From Microglena sp. YARC (taxonomy: Eukaryota; Chlorophyta; Chlorophyceae; Chlamydomonadales; Chlamydomonadaceae), in the NCBI GenBank assembly GCA_022414725.1, contig CM039464.1, positions 31,141,109 to 31,205,108 on the forward strand: DNA of 64,000 nt, written 5' to 3'. Shown here one piece after another: positions 54,823 through 64,000 of the stretch (its first letter is position 1; each line of letters starts with the position of its first letter). Made by a program: the position numbers and the translations under genes. Below the pieces are notes generated by a model that saw only the letters and a list, made by a program, of their open reading frames with translations, had not been told where the DNA came from and made no database searches.

Positions 54823-54894
54823 TTTGTGCAATTTGTGTAAATTGTGTAAATTTGTGTGATTTGTCAACAGGTGGGTACATAGATCTAACCAACT

Positions 54895-55142
54895 AACTAA
54901 CTAAATATCTAACTGACTGACTTTGGTGTCAACAGGTGGGTACATGGATGTAACCAACCAATTACGTAAAGAACTTAGTAACTGACTTTGGTGTCAACAG
55001 GTGGGTACATGGATGTAACCAACCAATTAACTAAATAACTAAGTAACTTACTTTGGTGTCAACTGGTGGGTACATGGATGTAACCAACCAACTAACTTAA
55101 TAACTAAGTAACTGACTTTGGTGTCAACAGGTGGGTACATGG
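54895..55142 (+). repeat. Tandem array of exon-end/donor unit (GTCAACAG|GTGGGT)
   Basis: Four units of about 65 bp, each with GACTTTGGTGTCAACAGGTG, GGTACATGGATGTAACC and AACTAACTAA. A further unit is at 56,285-56,318. The first part equals the end of the exon at 41.08-41.25 kb plus its donor. Confidence 0.85.
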
Positions 55143-55985
55143 ATACTTAAACAAATGTTGGGTGTTTGCCAATCTACTACATCTAATATTATCATGGAAG
55201 AGCTGGGTAGAACCCCGTTGTGTTTTGCTTGGCTTAAACAAGCTTTGCGCTTCTGGAACAAGACCATACATAAAGAACCTGAGGATCTCATTAGAATGGC
55301 TCTTGAGGAATCTTTTGACTCCAACACTGGCTGGGTTCATGACTTGCGTTGTGCTCTCCACAAGCTAGGATCCAGTAAAAACATCAACATTTTGGAGGCT
55401 GTCGATGTCGAAGGTATTATGTCTGAAGTTTTTGAGTCATGGAGGTTTAAGTACCCAAGTGACACCAATGCAGTTAGAGACATCCCTGATGAGAGAAGGG
55501 TTGGCTTTAAACGCCTCCGATACCAAAAATGGTTCGCAGCCAACAGCAATGATGAGAATGGCTTGATTCCCTTTACATCCGCCTTACATAAGCAGGATCA
55601 GATTCGTTCTATAGCACAGTTTAGAATGGGTTCCCATTGGCTGAACACAGAAAGAATGAGGGTGGTGGATAGAGCACACATCCCTCGCTCAATGAGACAC
55701 TGTCAAATGTGTGGGTTCCAAAAAACTGAGGATGAAATGCATATGTTTGAGTGCCCTTTTTATAATGATATTCGCCTCCGCTACCAGAATCTGTTTACAG
55801 ATATTTATAGGCATGTCCATGAGGATACCGACTTAACCGTATGGAATGTGGAATTCTGCGATTCCACATTCAGAACCTTTATGAATGGAAATGGCACTAA
55901 GTCTTTTTGGAGCAACCTAGCCGACTATCTTTCTACTTGTAGAAGAGCAAGACAGGAAGCCCTGGACTGCTTAGTGGCACCGTAA
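55143..55985 (+). pseudogene. LINE ORF2 C-terminal fragment (copy F)
   Basis: About 280 intact codons without the RT, ending in the CX2CX9HX3C cluster and CLVAP then TAA. Shares with copy B the KTEDEM variant (others have KPEDEM) and RLRYQN, so F and B are closer to each other than to A or D. Confidence 0.9.
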
Positions 55986-56257
55986 TTTATTATCCCTTTT
56001 TTTTCTTCTTGAGACTTCTCATTTGTTAGCTTCTTACCTCCGCCACTGTAAGTGGTTGAGATCTGGGTCCTGCTCTAAGGGGTTTAATACCTACGCCACC
56101 AAAACGGTGGTTGGGAGTTTGGTTTGTTTGTCCTCGACACACCCCTGATGTAATGGGGTATTTTGCTTTGTGGGTGCTTTTTCTTTTTGTTTAAAGCACA
56201 GAGTCTCATACACCCTCGCGGTGTCAAGTAGACTTTAACATGTAATGTAATGTAATG
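55143..56257 (+). mobile_element. LINE copy F, 5'-truncated, opposite strand
   Basis: Begins within ORF2 (TACTTAAACAAATGTTGGG), ends with 3'-UTR and three TAATG units. A short duplication ATGGAT flanks it. It lands inside the tandem array. Confidence 0.92.
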
Positions 56258-56515
56258 GATGTAACCAACCAACTAACTAAATAACTGACTTTGGTGTCAA
56301 CAGGTGGGTACATGGATCAGTACATGGACAAGTTTCCTTATGATTTACTTGTTGGACGTTTTTAACAACCGCTGTATCTGAAGTTCCTTGAACACTATGG
56401 TAACAAACTCCAGGTAATACTGTCTTACAAACAAGGTACCTCCCTATCTAGCTGTCTAGCTGGAAACCTGACGATTGACCGTCTGACTGACCAGCAAAAT
56501 AACTAACTGACCAAC

Positions 56516-56541
56516 AAAAAAAAAAAAAAAAAAAAAAAAAG
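56516..56541. repeat. Poly-A run
   Basis: About 25 A within intron sequence. Confidence 0.9.
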
Positions 56542-56990
56542 GCAGGCAAGCAATATGGTATATGGTAGCGCCAAATATCCTTTATGCATGCTTGTGTGAT
56601 CTGCATCTTACGTGGGCCTAGAAAAAAACAGGTTACAACTGTTGGCTGACTGCTGGTGCGGCTGCTGATTTCATTCACCCAATTCCCCCAAAGTCACTCA
56701 GCTCACCCTATGTGTACTATTTTTTACCCCTCATGTTCATGCTGGCAGGATTTGTGTGTTTACCGCTGTCCAGTTGTGACAATTGAAGACGTTAGTTTGT
56801 AAGCCATTAAGTGTTTGTTCTATGATGTACCCATCTCCGTCCACTCAGTCGACTACCCGTGTTTTCCTGGTTTCTTGATGTCCACCTAAAGTGATGTAAA
56901 TTACCTCTCTATTAATACATTAGGAGACCAATCATAAGCACCACTGCCTAATCGTCTACGCCTTACGTTGTCTCTTTCACCTTTTTTTTT

Positions 56991-57296
56991 AGAAGAGCAA
57001 GACAGGAAGCCCTGGACTGCTTAGTGGCACCGTAATTTATTATCCTTTTTTTCCCCTTGTGACTTCTCATTTGTTAGCTTCTCACCTCCGCCAATGTTAG
57101 TGGTTGAGATCTGGGTCCTGCTCTAGGGGGTAATACCTACGCCACCAAAACGGTGGTTGGGAGTTTGGTTTGTTTGTCCTCGACACACCCCTGATGTAAT
57201 GTTTGTTTTTGCTTTGTGGGTGCTTTTTCTTTTTGTTAAAAGCACAGAGTCTCATACACCCTCGCTGTGTCAAGTAGACTTTAACATGTAATGTTA
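56991..57296 (+). mobile_element. LINE copy G, ~305-bp 3' fragment
   Basis: Starts AGAAGAGCAAGACAGGAAGC (last codons of ORF2), then the 3'-UTR with several substitutions and only one TAATG unit. It ends 18 bp before the next host exon. Confidence 0.92.
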
Positions 57297-57314
57297 TGCA
57301 CCTGTCTGCTGCAG

Positions 57315-57556
57315 GTCCCCCTCTGCCCGCAAGCGGCTTGGCGTGCCCTACAGGGCAGCCAACACACCCTCTGAGCGCAGCGAGTACGCCCAACCCGACG
57401 TGGCCCTCACCCTCACCATGCTGGCCTACTACTCAGACGGCCTGTCCAGGGAAGAGTTCCATGATGCTCTAAGACACTTGCTTAGGATGGGCAAGATGGG
57501 CCAGAGGGAATACTACAATGCGTGGCTGGCACTGTCCCGCAGTCGAATCTCACCAG
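57315..57556 (+). CDS. DUF3645-region exon (VPYRA..PSER..PDVALTLT)
   Basis: Acceptor TGCTGCAG|G, completing a phase-2 codon as expected from the GTCAACAG exon end. Reads RKRLGVPYRAANTPSERSEY, AQPDVALTLTMLAYYSDGLS and MGQREYYNAWLALSRSRIS, matching the family block aVPYRAkd.PSeRaEFgHPDVAl.LT.LsYYy.GLs...EY..W. Donor CTCACCAG|GTATAT, phase 1. Open throughout. Confidence 0.88.
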
Positions 57557-58125
57557 GTATATATGTTACAGTTTAGGGGTAGGCAAACTAGGCAAAAGGG
57601 ACTTGCCCAACCGTGATAGGAAGGGCTAAAAAGATAAGGCATTGATGAACTGAAGCCCAAACAATCGTTTTACCGTTTTATAGCCAGAGGGACTACTACA
57701 ACGCGTGGCTGGCACTGTCCCGCAGTCGAATCTCACCAAATATATATGTTAAAGTTCAAGGGTAGGCCAAATAGGCGAAAGGAACTTTCCCAACCATGAT
57801 AGGAAGGGCTAAAAAGAAAAGGCATCGATGAACTCAACCCCAAACAATCGTTTTATCGTTTTACCGTTTTATAGCCAGAGGGACTACTACAACGCGTGGC
57901 TGGCACTGTCCCGCAGTCGAATCTCACCAGGTATATATGTTAGAGTTCAGGGGTAGGCCAAATAGGCAAAAGGGACTTGCCCAACCGTGATAGTAAGGGC
58001 TAACAAGAAATGGCATCGATGAATTCAACCCCAAACAATCGTTTTATCGTTTTACCGTTTTATAGCCAGAGGGACTACTACAATGCGTGGCTGGCACAGT
58101 CCTGCAGTCGAATCTCACCAGGTGC
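57505..58125 (+). repeat. Tandem array: exon end plus R1 intron, ~4 units of ~185 bp
   Basis: Each unit holds an acceptor (TTTTATAGCCAG), a 52-bp copy of the exon end (GGGACTACTACAACGCGTGG...TCTCACCAG), a donor (GTATATATG) and a copy of dispersed repeat R1. Units begin near 57,505, 57,684, 57,873 and 58,061. Confidence 0.9.
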
Positions 58126-59133
58126 TGTTTGGGAATGGGGGGGGGGGGGATTGGGGATGACTTCTGGTTGGCAAATTCTACAAATTGTCAACAAGTGAAC
58201 ATGAGCCACTCGGGACGATGCGGGGCAAATGAGGGATATATGACTACCATGTATGAATATGACTTTCTGCATTTACCGGGATCTGCCGTGATTTTCGACC
58301 GCTCCACGATTTGGTCTGACAACCAAAAACAGGCATTTGGGGGAAACACTTTTTCCAAATGGTTTCTCAATCGTTCATGCCCATACAGTTCTCTCGTGTG
58401 TTCCTTACATGCTCTACCCGCTCTGTATATTTGAAGCTAGTAAGTCTTGCTATAGCTATATGGCTGACCTTGGACAATTACTGCTTCCTACCAATCATCA
58501 AAATGTGTATAGTGTTGTTAGTTCAATACATACCGCACCCTTTCATTCAGCCACCCAAGAAGTCCATCCTGACAAGACGCGTCACTGTTGTTAAAGGCTT
58601 GTGGTAGCTCAAAGCTGAAGCAACCACCCCATTCGATCATTAAAAGGCACCTAGACCAGCTCCCCTTATACTGTACTCATGCTGTTTTGCTTTGCCCTGT
58701 CACCCAAATACTCTTGCTCAAACATGTCACTGCTGCTCTGAAGACCCCTCCCGGATGTTGTGGAGCGGGCTTGTCTTGGGCCTACAATGGTCTGTTGATG
58801 ACAGGGCAATGTAATATAATGTACTGATGTAATGTTAAGAGTCTTGTGGTAGCTCGCTGGTAAAAGAGCCAAAACCATTGTTAAATCCTTCAATAACAGA
58901 AAGGCAAAGCAAGTACAAAAACGCTGAAGTGACCACCCCCTTAACTCTTCAACAAACACCTAGAAAAGCGCCCCTTCCCATTTATTGTGGGGGGAGACCA
59001 GCCTATTACTACGTTTTGGGTGTCTTGTAGAAGCTCAAACCTAAAGGGACCAACCCATAAGCTTCTTCAGGACACCTAGAAATGCTCTCTTTCCCCTTTG
59101 TTCCCAGAGAAAACCAACACTTTATCACATACG

Positions 59134-59190
59134 TATGTCATGGTTGGGTGAGTCCCTTTAGCCTAATTGGTCTACCCCTGGACTGCAATA
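59134..59190 (-). repeat. Dispersed repeat R1, partial inverted copy
   Basis: Minus strand reads TTGCAGTCCAGGGGTAGACC ... CCCAACCATGAC. Confidence 0.6.
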
Positions 59191-59227
59191 AATATGTAGC
59201 ATACGATCACGACCTTCCTTCATTCAG

Positions 59228-59577
59228 AGGAGTTAGAAAAGATCAATGATGTCGCCAAGCTGGACGACAGCAACCCTCAGCAGGTGGAGGTGCTGTTCAA
59301 GTACTACAGCCACAACATGGCCTGTGTGGACTTCTGGCTCAACTTCATTGTGTTCAAGGAGGAAACCCAACAGTACCCCCAGCGTGTGGCCCACCATTCG
59401 TGGCACATGGCAGACAACCCATCGAATCACACAGTGGGCTTCTCTGTAACCAACGACAACCACCGTCTCCTCCCCCTGCAAGTGCACCAGGCCACCATGG
59501 AGGAGAGAGACCTGAACGCTACCAACGGCAAGATGCTCAATCTGATTCTGGAGAACAAGCGCTACATATCCCTACCT
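59228..59577 (+). CDS. DUF3645-region exon (GFSxTNDN)
   Basis: Acceptor TTCATTCAG| completes G|AG from the previous exon. Open to donor CTACCT|GTGAGT, phase 0. Contains VDFWLNFIVFKEETQQYPQR, HHSWHMADNPSNHTVGFSVT and NDNHRLLPLQVHQ, equivalent to the family's IDFyLn..VFPkE...kLs.SgWDl and GFSGTNDn..LLP. Ends ILENKRYISLP. Confidence 0.88.
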
Positions 59578-60356
59578 GTGAGTGGCTGACTGATAGGCAG
59601 TTTTTTTTTGTTTCAGATTTATTTGGGCCAGGTTGAGTAGCTACTTGGGCTACTCAAGCCTGATTGCAGGATAATTGCGTAGCCATCGCATGGAGGGTGT
59701 GTGTGTGTGTGTGTGGGTGAGTGGGTGGGTGGGGGGGGGTGGGGGGGGGGGGCAATGCCAAACCCATGCTTCGCCACACAACAACAGAATGGCGATGCAG
59801 TGGTGATGCGTCGTGAAAGAAAAAACACTGTGTACCCCCTACCCCTAGCCCCTTACCCTCAACCCCCAGGGGGCGGGAGCCATTTTTCCGTCCGACCAAC
59901 CAACCATCCGTCTGACCAAGACAGAGCCTGACATGTCAGCCAACTGTCTTGTAGCTAACTCGCTTCCATTGCCACCTGTCGCTCCGTTGTGAGCACTCTC
60001 CACCAATTTGCAGAGTCGCTTGCGACGCTACATAGACCCATGTACATCCTGTGAGGCACATGCTCTTTAAATTGTTTTCATGGCAAGGGTGACATCACCG
60101 GGTGACATCTAGCCTCAAGCACTGGATAAATAAATAAACATAAATAAATCAAGCCTAGCACTACGCACTCCAACGTGTTTTTTCCTACACCACTATATGC
60201 CTGTTGTTCTCACAAAATGGCTATTTTCGCCAGAATAACGCCTAGATTATGTTTGATGATGATGCCGAAGGATGTGAGCAGTCACCAGTGCACCGAAAAG
60301 AGCATGATCACATTTGTGGTTGAGACACACAAGGGGGTCAGCCAGATAGGCTAATG

Positions 60357-60361
60357 ATAAC

Positions 60362-60436
<75 letters not shown>

Positions 60437-60449
60437 GATGATAATGATG

Positions 60450-60481
<32 letters not shown>

Positions 60482-60487
60482 GATGAT
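60357..60487 (+). repeat. (GAT)n microsatellite
   Basis: Nearly uninterrupted GAT triplets. Poly-Met and poly-Ile frames are artefacts. Confidence 0.97.
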
Positions 60488-60671
60488 TAAATTTGTCCTC
60501 AAAGGAACTTTCCGAACCCCCAAAATAAAGATGAAGTGTAGACTAGCAGGAGGAGCTGATTGTACCAAACCTTGGATGAGCTTGGTCATATTACACTCAT
60601 GATGGTATTTCTCTTGAGTAATTTTTGTTCGTCATACCTGTTGGTATCGCAGCCAGCAACATGCACGCAAA

Positions 60672-60825
60672 CATGTCGGCCACCTCTTCTCTCTAACAAA
60701 TCATGTCGGCCACCTCTTCCAAATCATGTCGGCCACCTCATCATGTTGGCCACCTCATTATGCCGGCCACCTCATCATGTCAGCCACCTCTGACCAAATC
60801 ACGTCGGCCACCTCTTCTCTCTAGC
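60672..60825 (+). repeat. Minisatellite CATGTCGGCCACCTC
   Basis: About seven units of CATGTCGGCCACCTC with variable spacers. Confidence 0.9.
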
Positions 60826-61225
60826 AACGAAGATGGCTTGCAGCTGCAAGGAAGCTGCTGGAATATGGTAGTCAAGAGGTCAGATCGGGCACAGTAGGTA
60901 GGGTTTGTGCCTTCACCTGTTTCACACTTCTATGGAAGGGGCATATCCATCTACACAAGGAAAATTAAATTGTTTACAAATACCGCTATTGAATGTTGAA
61001 AGTCGACGTATCCGATCTGTTTCGTGCAATATGTCATCCCAGTCGATCTGTCGCGGGCTGGACATTGTGCCTTATGCACTTGAGCATTTTTGTTATCTTT
61101 GATCCTGCACAGTATTGTTAAATGTGAGCTTGCTCTATCATCTGCGCAGACGAGTGATAAATAATCAATTGGTGGTTGGCCCACCTCACCATACGGTGTA
61201 ACATTTATTTGTGTATTTGTTTATT

Positions 61226-61372
61226 CAATCATTCATTCATTCATTCATTCATTCATTCATTCATTCATTCATTCATTCATTCGTTCATTCATTCATTCAT
61301 TCATTCATTCATTCATTCATTCATTCATTCATTCATTCATTCATTCATTCATTTATTTATTCATTCAATCAA
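61226..61372 (+). repeat. (ATTC)n microsatellite
   Basis: About 36 ATTC units with few variants, in the intron before the exon at 61,421. Confidence 0.97.
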
Positions 61373-61420
61373 ATATTTATTTATTTGTTGATGTATTTAT
61401 GTATTTATTTATCCCTGCAG

Positions 61421-61530
61421 ATTGATGATCACACGAAACTGACCTGGCAGCTGGTTCTGGATACTGCAGTGCAAGAGAGTCACGATGCACTGATCGACTG
61501 TGGGGCTATCCTAGCAGATACCAGCAACCA
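61421..61530 (+). CDS. DUF3645-region exon (LIDCGAILADTSN)
   Basis: Acceptor CCCTGCAG|, phase 0; donor AACCA|GTAAGT, phase 2. Reads KLTWQLVLDTAVQESHDALI then DCGAILADTSN, the family's vLIDvGAlia..sN block. Confidence 0.85.
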
Positions 61531-61752
61531 GTAAGTGATGTTTGTGCATTGCTCTGTGGCATACCAATCAACACTGGACCTACATTGTCAGATAAGATTG
61601 TTAAACAATTGCTTCGCCTGTCTCGGGGCAGCTGCTAGTGCAAAGCAGACTAGTCCGGCAGCTCTCCGATAAATAGCAACTACCAGGCAGATTTCTGCTG
61701 TTTGGATTATGATCTTGCATACTCCTATATCCTCTGCCAGCATCTGTGTGTA

Positions 61753-61815
61753 TATTACAGTCCACGCGGTAGGCCAAATAGGCTTAAGGAACTTGACCAA
61801 GATTTTGTTGGGAAC
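61753..61815 (+). repeat. Dispersed repeat R1, partial copy
   Basis: TTACAGTCCACGCGGTAGGC, CAAATAGGCTTAAGGAACTT. Confidence 0.6.
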
Positions 61816-61853
61816 TTACATATACACTCACCTGTGCACTCATGTAATATGTT

Positions 61854-61977
61854 TAGGGGTCGGCGGTATGATATCATATGATTCTGGTGGTCTGACTAGG
61901 TAACTTTGGCCTGGGCCATCATATCAAATGATACCATACTCGTCTTTGGTCAACATCATATGATTTGCCGTTCCCTA
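61854..61977. mobile_element. hAT-type MITE 3
   Basis: 124 bp, starts TAGGGGTCGGCGG and ends GCCGTTCCCTA, flanked by a perfect 8-bp duplication AATATGTT (61846-61853, 61978-61985). Interior related to MITE 1 and 2 but shorter. Confidence 0.88.
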
Positions 61978-62119
61978 AATATGTTGCAGTCATGTATGAA
62001 TGATACAGTCGAGAAATTTTCCTGCAGTCGCCTGAAGTCCTAGGTTGGTTCTACTCACATTTGCATGATTTAGTCTTCTTTCAATATGGAAAGGTCCCTT
62101 TTTGACTATTTGAGTACCC

Positions 62120-62192
62120 CAGGGCCTGACACACTACATTTTAATTGCCATAGACAAGCCGTTATTGGCCCAAAACAAGCCTGCTCCACACA
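62120..62192 (+). repeat. Dispersed repeat R2 copy
   Basis: ATTGCCATAGACAAGCCGTT, then ATTGGCCCAAAACAAGCC. Compare 4138 and 4872. Confidence 0.45.
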
Positions 62193-62313
62193 TCCAGGGG
62201 GGTCTTCCAACCATTCGTTACCTGAATGAATGTCATAAGCATTAAACAAAGACACTGTGTACAATTTTCAAATCCGTTTATTCGAACACTGACTTACTTC
62301 CCTTACTCAATAG

Positions 62314-62487
62314 GAACGCGGCAGCCTACTTGCTTCCCAAATTGGATCCTGACCGCTTCAAAGGTGTGGTCTACTTTGACACTTCCCTACACCAGTGGAT
62401 GGCTCTGGAGAGGAGGGGACGGTGTCAGCCACTACAGAGCTCCCCCCTTGCTGAGAGAGACGCCTTTGTGATCTTTGACGATGCAAG
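62314..62487 (+). CDS. DUF3645-region exon (VVYFDTSLHQWMALERRG)
   Basis: Acceptor ACTCAATAG|G completes Gln; donor GATGCAAG|GTGAAA, phase 2. Contains DRFKGVVYFDTSLHQWMALE and ERDAFVIFDDAR, equivalent to VvffD..d...vl.R.G and CVVYLDEaHtRG in the family (here FDDARCRGAD). Confidence 0.85.
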
Positions 62488-62769
62488 GTGAAAGCAGAAT
62501 GCCATTTGAATTAAACTTCTGTTTGTGCTGGCTGATTCCCAGGTGTCTAAACGTTGTACAGATTCTGTTTTCGCTAATATTTTATGATGATGATGATGAT
62601 GATGGTGATGATGATAATGATTATGTAGGTAACATTGTCCTGGTGCCCTATTGGACTCCAAATGTGTCCATGGCTTGACGGTGTCGAGGGGGCCTTCTTT
62701 AATATGAACAATGTGGGATGACCCCGGGCAAAGAGAAGACAGAAAAATAGTTAAATTGTCCCAGGGTGC

Positions 62770-62935
62770 TATAAAGCTTTGCATTTTTTTGATGGGACCA
62801 CCACTTAGAAAAGGGACCATTACTTGGCACAACCTGCTATTTAAAAGGGTCCATGCTTCAAAGGGACCATTACTTTGCATAACTTTCTATTTAAAAGGGA
62901 CTGTACTTAAAAGGGGCCATCAACTGTATTTATAA
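62770..62935 (+). repeat. Short intronic repeats (AAAGGGACCATTACTT)
   Basis: Three to four imperfect copies of AAAGGGACCATTACTT...TATTTAAAAGGG in the last long intron. Confidence 0.7.
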
Positions 62936-63505
62936 GGGCCCAAACAGGGGGGGAGGAAGAGCCAGGACAGTGCCCCAAAAGTTGGACCCCGGGGTCAGTG
63001 GGGGGGAGGGGGGGTCTTTATTTAAACCTTCAAAAATCTCGAATATAAATAAGAAAACATCTTCTGTACAGACAACCATGGCTAAAACTCTCAGCAAGTT
63101 CGTGGAATAAATGAAATAAATGTGTACACATCTCCAGCCCATCATTAGCCCAAGTCAAGTTGGGTGGTCTCAGTAGAGTGCTGAAAATCAATCAAGATCA
63201 TGACGAGATAGTTAACTGAGCATGGTGCATATCTTTAGAGACGGCAACTTCGGATGAAGTCGACAACCTTGCCTTCTGAGAGTCATTGTGAACCCCTTGA
63301 GCAGTACTATGGAAGACAGGACTGTCGTCCATAAGTACTCCTAGTCCAGCCTCATCCCACATGGTCGTGACCCCTCTATCAAGAATGCATGATGGCAGTG
63401 ACAGAGGACTCGCCTCACCGAGACGCTTTGATTTGAAGATGTCCGAAGTGAAATTTCTTTCAGTAAAAAGTTAGCATACAGATCCGAAAACAAATCGGCC
63501 TTGGG

Positions 63506-63523
63506 GGGGGGGGGGGGGGGGGG
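63506..63523. repeat. Poly-G run
   Basis: About 18 consecutive G in intron sequence. Confidence 0.9.
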
Positions 63524-63820
63524 GATAACACATTGGAGTATTGTTAGAACCTGTACCAGGATGTGCGAAGAAGCTATTTTAGTGGCCCCTCCTGGACCAA
63601 AGACGTTTTATTTTTTTAGTCCTGAACTAATTTGTTAATAAGTAATTAAAATATTATAACACTAGCGTGTCATAAATTATTTCATGTATCTAGTAGTCGG
63701 GATTTAGTAAATATTATCCCCGATATTATCATTCCTTTTTTTAAGAACTTGTTACTATAAAACAGTACAAAAGTATAAAATATATATTGTCTCAAATTCC
63801 AAATGACTGGTTGACCACAG

Positions 63821-64000
63821 GTGTCGTGGAGCAGACATGAAACTTCGCAGCGATGCTGTGGGGCTGCTTACCATCGGACCAGGCATGGTGAAGGACAAGA
63901 TGATGCAGGCAGCTGGTCGGCTGAGGCAGTTGGACAAAGGGCAGGGCTTGTGCTTGGTTGGCACCGCTGACGTGAGCGTGAAGATCAGGGAATTCAACAA
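63821..64000 (+). CDS. DUF3645-region exon (RGADMKL..QAAGRLRQL), runs off the window
   Basis: Acceptor TGACCACAG|G completes Arg. Reads CRGADMKLRSDAVGLLTIGP, GMVKDKMMQAAGRLRQLDKG and QGLCLVGTADVSVKIREF, matching the family's HtRGtDLkL...aVtLGp...KD...QAcMRmRkLG.GQsv. By analogy with helicases the QxxxRxRxL block is a motif-VI-like arginine element. The exon is open to the end of the window, so the gene continues. Confidence 0.88.

Noticed and set aside
60338..60602. Poly-Met and poly-Ile open frames
   Set aside because: Products of the GAT microsatellite.

Overview
This window is nuclear DNA of a eukaryote. It has GT-AG introns, LTR and non-LTR retrotransposons, MITEs, and many micro- and minisatellites. 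Nothing bacterial is visible. I cannot name the species. A microbial eukaryote, perhaps an alga, fits the host protein family and the Copia/LINE content, but this is inference.

Host gene: one very large, intron-rich plus-strand gene runs from about 5-8 kb to beyond the right edge. Its product matches, from memory of the families, the large DUF3638/DUF3645 proteins (P-loop, helicase-like, function unknown). Hallmarks are a Walker-A-like NMGEGKT (36.5 kb), a Walker-B-like DILDESDE (38.1 kb), a VPYRA/HPDVA-like segment (57.3 kb), GFSxTNDN (59.4 kb) and a motif-VI-like QAAGRLRQL (63.9 kb). Exon boundaries given here are mostly supported by matching phases. Several exons have frame breaks and one has an in-frame TGA, so the locus is either decaying or contains uncorrected sequence errors.

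Retroelements: two nests fill the introns. Nest 1 (10,087-24,040) is a Copia element with a 5-bp TSD. A second, younger Copia (12,463-19,510) is inserted in its pol, and a 362-bp TRIM-like element (21,636-21,997) is inserted in its RT region. Nest 2 (about 42.4-54.5 kb) is a two-ORF LINE interrupted in ORF1 by a Copia (46,390-53,678), which is itself interrupted by a 3'-end LINE fragment (50,230-50,467). Further 5'-truncated copies of the same LINE lie at 2.2-3.8, 33.0-36.1, 41.25-42.3, 55.1-56.3 and 57.0-57.3 kb.

Small repeats: there are three hAT-type MITEs with 8-bp TSDs, a tRNA-derived SINE candidate, a dispersed ~115-bp intronic repeat family, a foldback hairpin, and tandem arrays that repeatedly span AG|GT splice junctions of the host gene.

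The most unusual items are the TRIM-like element, whose 89-bp terminal repeats are each a palindrome and carry the same end sequence as the Copia LTRs, and the conserved in-frame UAG between gag and pol in all three Copia copies, which suggests stop-codon readthrough.
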